Counted from the stretch's first letter, positions 52,258-61,283 are shown. The stretch is DNA of 64,000 bases from Bradyrhizobium campsiandrae (GCF_014529705.1 NZ_JAANIH010000003.1:172902-236901); one strand, 5' to 3'. Translations and numbers: made by a program. Notes: a model not told the origin generated them from the sequence alone.

Positions 52258-52292
52258 TTCCCGACCAAATCGGGAATTTTTCCCGATCGGGA
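52258..52292. promoter_or_regulatory. paired inverted repeats upstream of the TonB receptor gene
   Basis: TTCCCGA-CCAAA-TCGGGAA (52258-52276) and the perfect palindrome TCCCGATCGGGA (52281-52292) lie with centres about 20 bases apart, in an otherwise A/T-tract-rich spacer between the histidine-kinase stop and the receptor gene. They could be an operator for a dimeric regulator or form terminator hairpins for the kinase transcript. Confidence 0.5.
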
Positions 52293-52318
52293 TTTTTCCC
52301 TGCGTGAATCGGGCGCGA

Positions 52319-53677
52319 TCAGGCTGCCGCGGTCGGGACCAGCGCCTCGACGGTGACGCCGCCCTCGCTCGAGGCAACGTGGAGCGTGCCGCCGAGCGCC
52401 AGGATGCGCTCGCGCATGCCGACCAGCCCGAAGCCGAGCTTCTGGCCCGGCTCCATGCCGCGGCCATTGTCGCTGACCCGCACCCGGGCACAGCGGCGAC
52501 CATCGCGGCCCGGCTGCTCCGCCGGCTCGATCACCACGGCGATCGCGGTCGCGCCGGCATGGCGGAATGCGTTGGTCAGCGCCTCCTGCACCACGCGGTA
52601 GATGGTGAGGTCGGCGGTCTCACCGGTTTCCCCGAGCGCCGGCGAGATCGTGGTTTCGATGGTCACGTCCGGATGCGACTCGCGCCACAGCCGCGACAGC
52701 GATTCCAGCGCCTTGCCGAGGCCAAGCTCGGCGAGGCCGACCGGGCGCAGACGCACCAGCACGCGGCGGGTGAACTGTTGCAGCGCGTTGATCTGCTCCA
52801 GGAGCGCGCCGCCGTGCTTTCGCACGGCCTCCGCACTCGGGGCCCGTCCGTCGGCGAGCTTCGCCAGCGCGCTGGCATGGGCGCGCAGCGAGAACAGATA
52901 CGGCCCGAACTCGTCATGCAGCTCCCGCGCGATCTCCTTGCGCTCTGCGTCCTGGAGCGACACCGCGCGCTCGGCGAGGCGGCGTTTGTCCTCGACCGCC
53001 TCGCCCAGCGTTGCCGCCAGATGATTGAGCCTGGTGCAGATCGCGGCCAGCTCAGGCGCGCCGCCCGGTGCGACGCGCGCCTCGTAGTGCCCGTCCTCGA
53101 GCTCGCCCATGGTCTGCGCCAGCGATTCCAGCGGGGCGAGCGCGCGGCCGACCACCGTCATCATCACCAGGAACAGCACCAGCGCGATGACGGAGCCGAC
53201 CTCGAGCTGGGTGACGATGGCGTCCCAGATCTCGGCGATCTCGTCGTTCGGATGCGAGGTGATGACGAGCGAGCCGGGCTTGCCATGCACCGTGACAGGC
53301 ACGCTGACCGCGGTCTGCTCGGGATGAACCAGGCTGACAAACCAGGCCGGCGGCCCCGGCGTGTCGTCATCGGTATCGGGACGCGGCGGCGTCAGCGGGT
53401 TCCCGCCAGCGTCGCGAAGCGCAATGCTGACATGGCGGAGGCGATTGAGATCATGCGCGATCTGGTTCAGCCTGGCCTCCGGATCCGGTGCCTCGTTGAG
53501 ATCGGCAACGATCATCTCGATGAATTCGCGCGCCAGCCGGATCACGCTCTGGTCCTCGGCCTGCACCCGCGGCCCCGCCTCCGCGACCTGGCGGGCGATG
53601 TTGACGGCGAGCCCGAGTGCAAGCAGCAGCGCCAGCAGAAGGTTGATGCGCCCGCGCAAGGATAGATTTTGCCACAT
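52319..53677 (-). CDS. NarX/DegS-type sensor histidine kinase
   Basis: A 452-residue membrane kinase. Helix one is at residues 11-30, a periplasmic sensor follows up to about 155, helix two reads VIALVLFLVMMTVVG, then comes HAMP. The HisKA_3 box ERKEIARELHDEFGPYL carries the phospho-His, and the HATPase domain reads RVSDNGRGM and GFGLVGMRER. It is divergent from its regulator gene, sharing a 200-base promoter region. Similar kinases control quinoprotein alcohol-dehydrogenase genes in methylotrophs; the signal is unknown. Confidence 0.92.
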   Translation of the reverse strand: MWQNLSLRGRINLLLALLLALGLAVNIARQVAEAGPRVQAEDQSVIRLAREFIEMIVADLNEAPDPEARLNQIAHDLNRLRHVSIALRDAGGNPLTPPRPDTDDDTPGPPAWFVSLVHPEQTAVSVPVTVHGKPGSLVITSHPNDEIAEIWDAIVTQLEVGSVIALVLFLVMMTVVGRALAPLESLAQTMGELEDGHYEARVAPGGAPELAAICTRLNHLAATLGEAVEDKRRLAERAVSLQDAERKEIARELHDEFGPYLFSLRAHASALAKLADGRAPSAEAVRKHGGALLEQINALQQFTRRVLVRLRPVGLAELGLGKALESLSRLWRESHPDVTIETTISPALGETGETADLTIYRVVQEALTNAFRHAGATAIAVVIEPAEQPGRDGRRCARVRVSDNGRGMEPGQKLGFGLVGMRERILALGGTLHVASSEGGVTVEALVPTAAA

Positions 53678-53878
53678 TGGTACAGCCTACGCCCTCGGCA
53701 AGGTTCGCTCGTTTCGGTCCGATGACGTTGACAGAGACGAAGCGCCCGATATCTAATCGGAAGCGTACAGCAATCCCGGCCCGGTTGCATGACCCGACAG
53801 GCGTCCTCGTTCGGCATCATGCGGCACGAAAATGCAGGCAAGTGCGAAAACGGGAACGCGCTGTCGCGGGGAACGCCT

Positions 53879-54499
53879 ATGCGCATCTTGATCGTCGACG
53901 ATCATCCCATTGTCGCCTCCGGCTGCCGCGCCGTGCTGGCCGACGAAGGCGAGATCGAAATCCTGGAGGCCGCCGACGCCGAGGATGGCGAGAGCATCTT
54001 CATCGTCGAGCGCCCCGATCTCTGCGTCGTCGACATCAACCTGCCGACCGTCTCCGGCTTCGAGCTCGCGCGCCGCATCCTCGAGCGCGCACCGGAAGCG
54101 CGCATCATCATGTTCAGCATGAACGACGATCCCGCCTTCGCCGCCCGCGCGATCGAGTGCGGCGCCAAGGGATACGTCTCCAAGACCGGCGATCCCGACG
54201 ACCTCGTCGAAGCCATCCGCACCGTCGGAGGCGGCGGCACCTATCTGCCGAGCGCGATCGCCCGCAGCATCGCCTTTGCCGGCCCCGCGCTGGCGCAGAG
54301 CCCGTTGTCGAAGCTGAATGCGCGCGAGATGGAGATCTTGCGGCTGCTCAGCGCCGGAAAAAGCCTGTCCGAGATCGCCTGGCTGGTGCAATCGTCCTAC
54401 AAGACGGTCGCCAACACCTCCTCGATCATGCGCCAGAAGCTCGGCGTCAAGACCTCGGTCGAGCTGGTGCGGCTGGCGATCGACAGCGGCGTGGCCTGA
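53879..54499 (+). CDS. NarL/FixJ-type response regulator
   Basis: A 206-residue regulator. The receiver domain is residues 1-120 with D7, D8, phospho-acceptor D52 (in VVDINLP) and Lys in KGYVSKTG. The LuxR-type HTH is near 140-200 (LSEIAWLVQSSYKTVANTSS). ATG 53879 starts directly at MRILIVDDHP; upstream in-frame sequence is unsupported. It pairs with the divergent kinase and probably activates the surrounding alcohol-oxidation genes. Confidence 0.93.
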   Translation: MRILIVDDHPIVASGCRAVLADEGEIEILEAADAEDGESIFIVERPDLCVVDINLPTVSGFELARRILERAPEARIIMFSMNDDPAFAARAIECGAKGYVSKTGDPDDLVEAIRTVGGGGTYLPSAIARSIAFAGPALAQSPLSKLNAREMEILRLLSAGKSLSEIAWLVQSSYKTVANTSSIMRQKLGVKTSVELVRLAIDSGVA

Positions 54500-54571
54500 A
54501 ATCGCGCCACAAATTTCGGTCACACATGCATTGCACAGATGAGGTGGTGAAATGCCACGGAGCTATCAGGC

Positions 54572-55417
54572 ATGACGATCCAGACTGTCTCGACCAATAT
54601 GTCCTATGGCGGCGTGCAGGGCGTGTACCGCCATGCAAGCACGGCGACCGGAACCGACATGGTGTTCTCGGTCTACGTTCCCCCGCATGCGCAAGGCGCC
54701 AAGCTGCCCATGGTCTGGTACCTCTCCGGCCTCACCTGCACCCATGCCAACGTCACCGAGAAGGGCGAATTCCGCCGCGCCTGCGCGGAGCTCGGCCTGA
54801 TCTTCGTTGCCCCCGACACCTCGCCGCGCGGACCCGACGTGCCTGGTGACGCCAACAATGCCTATGATTTCGGCCTGGGGGCCGGCTTCTATGTCGACGC
54901 CACGCAGGAGCCGTTCGCCCGCAACTACCGCATGTGGAGCTATGTCACCGACGAATTGCCCAAACTGGTGTCGGGACATTTTCCCGTCGATGCCAAGCGG
55001 CAATCGGTGATGGGCCATTCCATGGGCGGCCACGGCGCGCTGACGGTGGCGCTGCGCAATCCGCACCGCTATCGCGCGGCCAGCGCCTTCGCTCCGATCG
55101 TGGCGCCCTCGCAGGTGCCGTGGGGCATCAAGGCCTTGAGCGGTTATCTCGGTCCGAACAAGGAGGCCTGGCGCAACCATGACACGGTGGCCTTGATCGA
55201 GGACGGCGCGAAGTATTCCGGCTTTCTGGTCGATGTCGGCGAGGCCGACAATTTCCTGAACGAACAGCTCAAGCCCGAGCTGCTGCAGGCGGCCTGCACC
55301 AAGGCCAACATCCCGCTGACGCTGCGGCGCCAGCCGGGCTATGACCACAGCTATTATTTCATCTCGACCTTCATGAGCGATCATCTGCACTGGCATGCGG
55401 AGAGATTGAAGGGGTGA
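54572..55417 (+). CDS. fghA: S-formylglutathione hydrolase
   Basis: A 281-residue alpha/beta-hydrolase of normal family length. Blocks are MVWYLSGLTCTHANVTEKG near the start, nucleophile Ser in SVMGHSMGGHGAL, the Asp region near VDVGEADNFL and the catalytic His in YDHSYYFIS. It hydrolyses S-formylglutathione to formate and glutathione in formaldehyde detoxification. That fits a neighbouring methanol/alcohol-dehydrogenase system whose product is formaldehyde. It follows the regulator gene by 72 bases and may be in one unit with it. Confidence 0.95.
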   Translation: MTIQTVSTNMSYGGVQGVYRHASTATGTDMVFSVYVPPHAQGAKLPMVWYLSGLTCTHANVTEKGEFRRACAELGLIFVAPDTSPRGPDVPGDANNAYDFGLGAGFYVDATQEPFARNYRMWSYVTDELPKLVSGHFPVDAKRQSVMGHSMGGHGALTVALRNPHRYRAASAFAPIVAPSQVPWGIKALSGYLGPNKEAWRNHDTVALIEDGAKYSGFLVDVGEADNFLNEQLKPELLQAACTKANIPLTLRRQPGYDHSYYFISTFMSDHLHWHAERLKG

Positions 55418-55444
55418 AGTTCTTCCGCTTCGCCACCGCATTAT

Positions 55445-55537
55445 CGTAGGGTGGTCAAAGCGAAGCGTGCCCACGGTTTCTCTCGAATCATTAATTGAGC
55501 GTGGGCACGGCGCAAGTGCGCCTTTGCCCACCCTACG
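55445..55537. repeat. palindromic repeat with CGTAGGGTGG ends
   Basis: Begins CGTAGGGTGGTCAAAGCG and ends TTTGCCCACCCTACG, an inverted repeat around AT-rich CATTAATT. The middle holds CGTGCCCACG and CGTGGGCACG as a second pair. It separates convergent genes (fghA and the DUF gene). This element type is common in intergenic regions of rhizobia and other proteobacteria. Confidence 0.75.
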
Positions 55538-55562
55538 ATTCCCGACGCGCTGAGAGAATTTC

Positions 55563-56135
55563 CTACTCCGGCTTGCCGTAATTCGGCGCGAGCAGGCGGT
55601 TGCGGATCAGGTAGCTCATGGTGCGCGACCAGGATTCATCGGTGTTGCCGCGCATGTCGGCGCTCGCCGCGGTGATCATGTTGCCGGTCTTGACGTCGCG
55701 CAGATAGATGTTGAGGTTGATGATCAGGTTCGAGACCTTCTGCACGATTCCGGTGATCTCGACGTCGGCGCCGAGCTGCCCGGCCAGCTTGAGATCGCAG
55801 CCGCCGCAGGCTTGCAGATTGCTGTGACGGGCGGCATCCCTGATGGGTGAGATATCAAGCACCTGGAACTTGCCCGAGTTAGCCAGTTCCTTGCGCAGCT
55901 GCTCGCCGATGCGATCGAGGCGCGCCTCCTCGGGCTTGGAGCCATAGAACTCGCCCGGCAGGCTGGTGTCGATCAGCTCGAAGTCGAACACCGCAAGTTT
56001 CGGCGGATCGGCGAGTGCGGCCGACCCCGTCAGCAGCAATGCGGCGAAACACGAGAGCGCTCGCACGATCGTGAACCCTACGCTTGCGCGCGCGCGGACG
56101 AAATGCGGGGTTGCAAGCCTTGCCAAATCGGTCAT
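55563..56135 (-). CDS. secreted DUF2380/DUF3280-like protein
   Basis: A 190-residue periplasmic protein. The N-terminus contains a hydrophobic segment (VRALSCFAALLLTGSAALA) with cleavage before DPPKL. The mature blocks are KLAVFDFELIDTSLPGEFYG, QACGGCDLKLAGQLGADVEI and DMRGNTDESWSRTMSYLIRN. These match a periplasmic family commonly found beside PQQ-linked ABC genes; I recall it as DUF2380 or DUF3280. The Cys pair (ACGGCD) may be redox-active or bind metal. It is divergent from the binding-protein gene. Confidence 0.75.
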   Translation of the reverse strand: MTDLARLATPHFVRARASVGFTIVRALSCFAALLLTGSAALADPPKLAVFDFELIDTSLPGEFYGSKPEEARLDRIGEQLRKELANSGKFQVLDISPIRDAARHSNLQACGGCDLKLAGQLGADVEITGIVQKVSNLIINLNIYLRDVKTGNMITAASADMRGNTDESWSRTMSYLIRNRLLAPNYGKPE

Positions 56136-56195
56136 GCTTCCAGCAGAAACAATTCTCCACCGGCGGTCAAGCCGGGGAGGATGTTTGGAGGAAGC

Positions 56196-57377
56196 ATGAT
56201 CCGATGGTTGCTCGGCCTGATTGGTCTCGCATTTGCGGCAACGCAGGCGCTGGCGGCCGACCCCGTCGAGATCGGCGTCGGCTATCTCGGTGTCGCCGGC
56301 ACCAGATCCACGCTGTCGCTGGTCGAGCAGCCGGCCGAGAACGACGGCGTCGCCGGCGCCAGGCTCGCCATCGAGGACAACAACACCACCGGCAAATTCA
56401 CGGGCCAGCGTTTCACGCTGGAAGAGCGCCGCATCAAGGAGGGCGAGGACCCCGTCCAGGCCGCGACCGCGCTCGCCGCGAAGAACGGCTTCATCATCGC
56501 CGACCTGCCCGCGGACGCGCTGCTGAAGGTCGCGGACGCCCTGCGCGATCGCGGCACGCTGCTGTTCAACGCGGGGGCCATCGACGAGCGGCTGCGCGAG
56601 GCTGACTGCCGCGCCAATGTCATCCACGCCGCACCGACGCGGTCGATGCTGGCGGATGCGCTCGGCCAATATCTGGTGTGGAAGAAATGGTCGCGCTGGC
56701 TGCTGGTGGTCGGCTCGCACGACGAGGACAAGCTCTACGCCGATGCCATCAGGCGCGCCGCGGCGCGGTTCGGCGCCAAGATCGTGCAGGAGCGTACGTT
56801 CGAGGATACCGGCGGCGCGCGCCGCACCGACAGCGGCGTGACGCTGATCCAGCGCCAGATGCCGGTGTTCACGCAATCCGCCCCCGCCTACGACGTGTTG
56901 GTCGCCGCCGACGAGAGCGAGGTGTTCGCCGCCTATCTGCCCTATCGCAGCTGGGATCCGCGCCCCGTCGCCGGCTCCGCCGGCCTCGTGCCGCGCAGCT
57001 GGGACGCCGCGCAGGACCAATGGGGCGCCACGCAGATGCAGAACCGCTTCATGAAGCTGAACGCGCGGCGCATGACCGCGCTCGACATGCAGGCCTGGAC
57101 CGCGGTGCGGATGATTGGCGAAGCCACCTCGCGCACCAATTCCGGCGACGTCAGGAAGGTCGCGGATTTCATCAAGGGCCCGGATTTCTCGGTTGCCGCC
57201 TTCAAAGGCACCCGGCTGACGCTGCGCGACTGGAACCTGCAGCTGCGCCAGCCGATTCTTCTCGTCGACGGCCGCATGGTGGTGTCGGTGTCGCCGCAGG
57301 AAGGGTTTCTGCACCAGGTCTCCGAGCTCGACACGCTCGGCTACGATCGCCCGGAGAGCAAATGCAAGCTGAAGTGA
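56196..57377 (+). CDS. PQQ-linked ABC system substrate-binding protein (LutA-like)
   Basis: A 393-residue periplasmic binding protein of the branched-chain-amino-acid receptor fold. The signal peptide is MIRWLLGLIGLAFAATQALA. Blocks VEIGVGYLGVAGTRSTLSLV, KKWSRWLLVVGSHDEDKLYA and YRSWDPRPVAGSAGLVPRSW are typical of binding proteins tied to PQQ-dependent alcohol oxidation. In Methylorubrum the equivalent belongs to the lanthanide-uptake lut cluster. GGAGGA lies upstream of ATG 56196; 56181 is an alternative. A palindromic repeat separates it from the propeller gene. Confidence 0.88.
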   Translation: MIRWLLGLIGLAFAATQALAADPVEIGVGYLGVAGTRSTLSLVEQPAENDGVAGARLAIEDNNTTGKFTGQRFTLEERRIKEGEDPVQAATALAAKNGFIIADLPADALLKVADALRDRGTLLFNAGAIDERLREADCRANVIHAAPTRSMLADALGQYLVWKKWSRWLLVVGSHDEDKLYADAIRRAAARFGAKIVQERTFEDTGGARRTDSGVTLIQRQMPVFTQSAPAYDVLVAADESEVFAAYLPYRSWDPRPVAGSAGLVPRSWDAAQDQWGATQMQNRFMKLNARRMTALDMQAWTAVRMIGEATSRTNSGDVRKVADFIKGPDFSVAAFKGTRLTLRDWNLQLRQPILLVDGRMVVSVSPQEGFLHQVSELDTLGYDRPESKCKLK

Positions 57378-57415
57378 ACGATGTGATGCGACGGAGCCGC
57401 CGCAGCGATGGTGCG

Positions 57416-57547
57416 CTCCCTCCCCCGCCTGCGGGGGAGGGTTGGGGAGAGGGTGTTTCGACTACGAAGACTCCCCAAGAGGAAAGAACCCTCTCCCGCA
57501 TCGCATCTATCGATGCGATGCGACCTCCCCCGCAAGCGGGGGAGGTA
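57416..57547. repeat. composite palindromic repeat (three nested hairpins)
   Basis: Flanking stems TCCCCCGCCTGCGGGGGA (57421-57438) and CCTCCCCCGCAAGCGGGGGA (57524-57543) surround an inner GCATCGCATC-TATC-GATGCGATGC palindrome and a GGGGAGAGGGT / ACCCTCTCCC pair. It lies inside the ABC operon between the binding-protein and propeller genes. It is the long form of the element at 24801. Confidence 0.7.
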
Positions 57548-57574
57548 AGTGCCGCCCGCGGACGGACATCGCGC

Positions 57575-58558
57575 ATGTTTGGAGCAGCATCACTTGTAGC
57601 ACTCGCCCTCGCCGCAACGCCCGCGCATGCGTTCGTCGCTTATGTCTCGAACGAGAAGAGCAACACGGTCTCCGTGATCGACACCGACAGCTGGACCGTC
57701 ACAAAAACCATCAAGGTCGGCCAGCGGCCGCGCGGCATCGAGTTCACCCGCGACGGCAAGTTCGTCATGGTCGCGGTCGGCGACGACGACACCATCCAGC
57801 TGATCGACGCCAACAAGCAAACCGTGGTGGACACCCTGCCCTCCGGTCCAGACCCCGAATTATTCACCCAGGATGCCGCCGGCAAGACGCTCTATGTCGC
57901 CAACGAGAACGACAACACGGTCACCGTGATCGATCTGGAGAAGCGCGCCCGCCTCGGCGACATCCAGGTCGGCGTCGAGCCCGAGGGCATGACCATCAGC
58001 CCCGATGGCAAGACGCTGATCAACACGTCGGAAACGACCAACATGGCGCATTTCATCGATACGGCCTCGCGCCAGATCGTCGCCAACGTCCTGGTCGACG
58101 CGCGGCCACGCTTTGCGGAGTACAAGCACGATGCCTCCGAGTTGTGGGTGTCGTCCGAGATCGGCGGCAGCGTCTCGATCGTCGATCCTGGAAAGCACGC
58201 GGTGATCGGCAAGGTGACGTTCGAGATTCCGGGCCTGCGGAAAGAGGCGATCCAGCCGGTCGGTATCGGCATGACCAAGGATGATAAAACGGCGTTCGTC
58301 GCGCTCGGCCCGGCCAACCGCATCGCCGTCGTCGACACTGCTACACGCAAAGTCACAAAATATCTCCTGGTCGGCCAGCGCGTCTGGCACATGGCGTTCA
58401 CGCCGGATGAAAAATATCTGCTCACCACCAACGGCGTCTCCAACGATGTCTCCGTCATCGACGTCGCCGCGCAGAAGGTGATCAAGTCCATTCAGGTGGG
58501 CGAATTGCCCTGGGGCATCACGATCGCGCCAGGGATCGCGCCAGGGATCGCGCGATGA
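57575..58558 (+). CDS. PQQ-catabolism-associated YVTN beta-propeller protein
   Basis: A 327-residue periplasmic beta-propeller. The signal peptide is MFGAASLVALALAATPAHA. At least six repeats of the type VSVIDTDSWTVTKTIKVGQR and TVTVIDLEKRARLGDIQVG follow. This family is found next to PQQ-dependent alcohol dehydrogenase ABC genes. The C-terminus ends in a short tandem (IAPGIAPGIAR) made by a duplicated 12-base unit, and the stop overlaps the ATPase ATG (ATGA). It may present cofactor or metal to the transporter. Confidence 0.9.
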   Translation: MFGAASLVALALAATPAHAFVAYVSNEKSNTVSVIDTDSWTVTKTIKVGQRPRGIEFTRDGKFVMVAVGDDDTIQLIDANKQTVVDTLPSGPDPELFTQDAAGKTLYVANENDNTVTVIDLEKRARLGDIQVGVEPEGMTISPDGKTLINTSETTNMAHFIDTASRQIVANVLVDARPRFAEYKHDASELWVSSEIGGSVSIVDPGKHAVIGKVTFEIPGLRKEAIQPVGIGMTKDDKTAFVALGPANRIAVVDTATRKVTKYLLVGQRVWHMAFTPDEKYLLTTNGVSNDVSVIDVAAQKVIKSIQVGELPWGITIAPGIAPGIAR

Positions 58559-59361
58559 CCAGCCCCGCCCCCATGGCCGCGCCACAGCCAACGCCGCAGC
58601 CTGATCCGGCCGCGGTGCCGGCGCTGTCGATCGACGGCGTCAGCCATTCCTACGGCCCGCGGCGGGCGCTGATGGATGTGTCCTTCAACGTGCGGCCGGC
58701 GAGCTTCACCGCCCTGCTCGGTCTCAACGGCGCCGGCAAGAGCACGCTGTTCTCGCTGATCACGCGGCTGTTCGGGATCCAGACCGGGCGCATCGGTATT
58801 TTCGGCCATGACATCAGCCGCTCGCCCGGCGAGGCGTTGCGGCTGCTCGGCGTCGTGTTTCAGCCGCGCACCCTCGATCTCGACCTGTCGCTGACGCAGA
58901 ACCTGCTCTATCACGCGGCGCTGCACGGCATCATCAGGCGCGAGGCCGCCGCGCGCAGCGCCGAGCTGCTCGCGCGCATCGGTCTTGCCGATCGCGCCGC
59001 CAGCAAGGTGCGCGATCTCTCCGGCGGTCAGATGCGGCGGCTGGAGATCGCCCGCGCGCTGCTGCACCGGCCGCGGCTCTTGCTGCTGGACGAGCCGACC
59101 GTCGGCTTAGACGTCAAGGCGCGCGCCGACATCATCAGCCATGTACGCCAGCTCGTCACCGAGCAAGGCATCGGCGTACTCTGGGCGACGCATCTGTTCG
59201 ACGAGATCATGGCAAGCGACGACCTCGTGGTGCTGCACCAGGGCAAGGTGCTGGCGCAGGGTCCGATGAACCGCGTCATCACGGAGGCTGGGGCTCAAGA
59301 CGTCAACACCGCCTTCATGCGGCTAACAGGTGCGCAAGTGATGCCGGGAGGCGGCGCATGA
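58555..59361 (+). CDS. ABC transporter ATP-binding protein (PQQ-associated)
   Basis: A 268-residue ATPase of the ABC-2 exporter/Nod-factor class. An N-terminal Pro/Ala-rich extension of 25 residues precedes Walker A GLNGAGKS, signature LSGGQMRR and Walker B LLLLDEPTVG, with H-loop His in WATHLFDE. Its start overlaps the propeller stop and its end overlaps the permease start, so the three are coupled. In related clusters this subunit is called LutE or PQQ-ABC ATPase. Direction of transport (import or export) is not settled by sequence. Confidence 0.92.
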   Translation: MTSPAPMAAPQPTPQPDPAAVPALSIDGVSHSYGPRRALMDVSFNVRPASFTALLGLNGAGKSTLFSLITRLFGIQTGRIGIFGHDISRSPGEALRLLGVVFQPRTLDLDLSLTQNLLYHAALHGIIRREAAARSAELLARIGLADRAASKVRDLSGGQMRRLEIARALLHRPRLLLLDEPTVGLDVKARADIISHVRQLVTEQGIGVLWATHLFDEIMASDDLVVLHQGKVLAQGPMNRVITEAGAQDVNTAFMRLTGAQVMPGGGA

Positions 59362-60206
59362 GCAGCATCACCACGCGCGACGCACCACGGGGCTTCACGG
59401 CCAGCGAATACATGACATGCCTGACCGGCATCGTCTGGCGCGAGGGCCTGCGCTTCCTGCATCAGCGCGAGCGCTTCGTCTCGGCGCTGGTGCGGCCGCT
59501 GGTGTGGCTGTTCATCTTCGCCGCCGGCTTCCGCCAGGTGCTCGGCATCTCCATCATCCCGCCTTACGAGACGTACATCCTCTACGAGGTATTCATCGCG
59601 CCGGGACTGATGGCGATGATTCAGCTCTTCAACGGCATGCAGTCCTCGCTCTCGATGGTCTATGACCGCGAGATGGGCAATATGCGCACGCTGCTGGTGA
59701 GCCCGCTGCCGCGCGGCTTCCTGCTGTTCTGCAAGCTGCTGGCGGGCACCGCAGTGTCGTTGCTCCAGGTCTACGCGTTCCTGATCATCGCCTGGTTCTG
59801 GGACATCACCCCGCCCTTGATCGGCTACCTCACCGTGCTGCCCGCGCTGATCCTGTCAGGGCTGATGCTGGGCTCGCTCGGCATGCTGATCTCCTCCGGC
59901 ATCAAGCAGCTGGAGAATTTTGCCGGCGTGATGAACTTCGTCATCTTCCCGATGTTCTTTGCCTCGTCGGCGCTCTACCCGCTCTGGCGCGTGCAGGAGG
60001 GCAGCCCCTATCTGTACTATGTCTGCCAGGCCAATCCGTTCACCCATGCGGTCGAGCTGATCCGATTTGCGCTGTATGGACAGATCAACTGGGTCTCGCT
60101 GGCCGTGGTCGCCGGGTGCACAATCGTCTTCATGATCGCGGCGATCTATGCCTATGATCCGTCACGCGGGCTGGCCCGGCGCGGGCCCGCGGGAGGCGAA
60201 GCATGA
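59358..60206 (+). CDS. ABC-2-type permease (PQQ-associated)
   Basis: A 282-residue membrane protein with about six helices in ABC2_membrane order. Blocks are FLHQRERFVSALVRPLVWLF at the entrance, YEVFIAPGLMAMIQLFNGMQ, DREMGNMRTLLVSPLPRGFL (typical cytoplasmic loop) and FFASSALYPLWRV. Overlaps of four bases on both sides indicate coupling with the ATPase and the next gene. Related to LutF / alcohol-ABC permease. Confidence 0.92.
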   Translation: MSSITTRDAPRGFTASEYMTCLTGIVWREGLRFLHQRERFVSALVRPLVWLFIFAAGFRQVLGISIIPPYETYILYEVFIAPGLMAMIQLFNGMQSSLSMVYDREMGNMRTLLVSPLPRGFLLFCKLLAGTAVSLLQVYAFLIIAWFWDITPPLIGYLTVLPALILSGLMLGSLGMLISSGIKQLENFAGVMNFVIFPMFFASSALYPLWRVQEGSPYLYYVCQANPFTHAVELIRFALYGQINWVSLAVVAGCTIVFMIAAIYAYDPSRGLARRGPAGGEA

Positions 60207-60817
60207 TGGTTCGGACAGTTGCGCTTGTCGCCCTGGCGTTCGCGGTCTCGGCCACCGCCGCACGCGCCGCCGATTCACGCCATCCGGACTGGCCCTGTGC
60301 GCAGGCCAAGGTTCCCGAGATTTCGCTGGCCGCGGTCTGGGCCGGCCCCGAACTCGGCGATGCCGAAAACAAGTGGAAGGACGACGGCAGGATCAGCGCG
60401 CTCGTCTCGAAGCTGGCGGCCCGCAAGACGCCGCTGGACGAGGCCGAGAAGGCGGTGAAGGAATTCCTGGCCAGCTCCAGCGCCGACAAGACCGCCAACG
60501 CAAAGCTGCTGTTCGCCGGCCTGTTCGACACGCTGAACGCCCAGCGCTCCCAGGTCATGAGCGGGCTCGAGCGCGTCAGCCGCAAGCAGCGCGAGGCCGC
60601 CGACAAGATCCGCGAGGAGACGATCCAGCTCCAGGCGCTCCAGGACGCAAAGCCACGCGACGATGCCAAGGTCGACGCCATGAGCAACCAGCTGATCTGG
60701 GAGACCCGCATCTTCGAGGATCGCCGCAAGGTGGTGCGCTTCGTCTGCGAAGTTCCGACCACGATCGACCAGCGCCTGTTCGCGCTCGGCCGCGTCATCC
60801 AGCAGGAAATGGAATAG
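60203..60817 (+). CDS. periplasmic protein of the PQQ-associated operon
   Basis: A 204-residue protein with a signal peptide (MMVRTVALVALAFAVSATAA) and a mature part that is largely helical: WPCAQAKVPEISLAAVWAGP, then charged helices up to DRRKVVRFVCEVPTTIDQRL. Two cysteines may pair. Fully coupled to the permease (ATGATG overlap). The family recurs in lut/xox clusters with unknown function. Confidence 0.8.
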   Translation: MMVRTVALVALAFAVSATAARAADSRHPDWPCAQAKVPEISLAAVWAGPELGDAENKWKDDGRISALVSKLAARKTPLDEAEKAVKEFLASSSADKTANAKLLFAGLFDTLNAQRSQVMSGLERVSRKQREAADKIREETIQLQALQDAKPRDDAKVDAMSNQLIWETRIFEDRRKVVRFVCEVPTTIDQRLFALGRVIQQEME

Positions 60818-60965
60818 CGCGGGACCTATAACGTAAATCTTGCTGACGATTTTCATGAAAGTTCCCGCGATATCAACGCGCTCGTTCATGCTAACCGCGC
60901 TATCTGCCGGAACCAAATCGATCTAGGATGGCTTGTCCCGTGAATCCAAACGCCGGGAGGCCGCG

Positions 60966-61265
60966 ATGGGAACAACAAAATTCATCCTCGCAGGCGCTGC
61001 AGCCGTCACGATGCTCGCATCCAGCGCCTTTGCCGACGACATGACCGGAATGGTCACCAGCATCAACAGGCTCAACAACACCATCTCGATTCAAGAGGTG
61101 CAGAAAGGGACGGTCGGCGGCAGTGCCGGTGGCGCCGGCGCGCTGCAGCAGTACAAGGCCAAGGATCCCGCCATGCTGGACGCCGTCCATGCCGGTGACA
61201 GGGTGACTTACTCCGTGACGGACGCGGATGGCGCGAGCACGTTGACGAAGTTGCAGAAGCAGTAG
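60966..61265 (+). CDS. small periplasmic protein, CusF/DUF1344-like
   Basis: A 99-residue protein with a signal peptide (MGTTKFILAGAAAVTMLASS, cleavage near AFA) and a small beta-barrel-like mature domain: MTGMVTSINRLNNTISIQEV and AGDRVTYSVTDADGASTLTK. The pattern resembles OB-fold CusF/DUF1344 proteins. The metal-binding His/Met residues of CusF are not evident, so copper binding is not claimed. Confidence 0.7.
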   Translation: MGTTKFILAGAAAVTMLASSAFADDMTGMVTSINRLNNTISIQEVQKGTVGGSAGGAGALQQYKAKDPAMLDAVHAGDRVTYSVTDADGASTLTKLQKQ

Positions 61266-61283
61266 GGCTTCACTTGCGATAGG

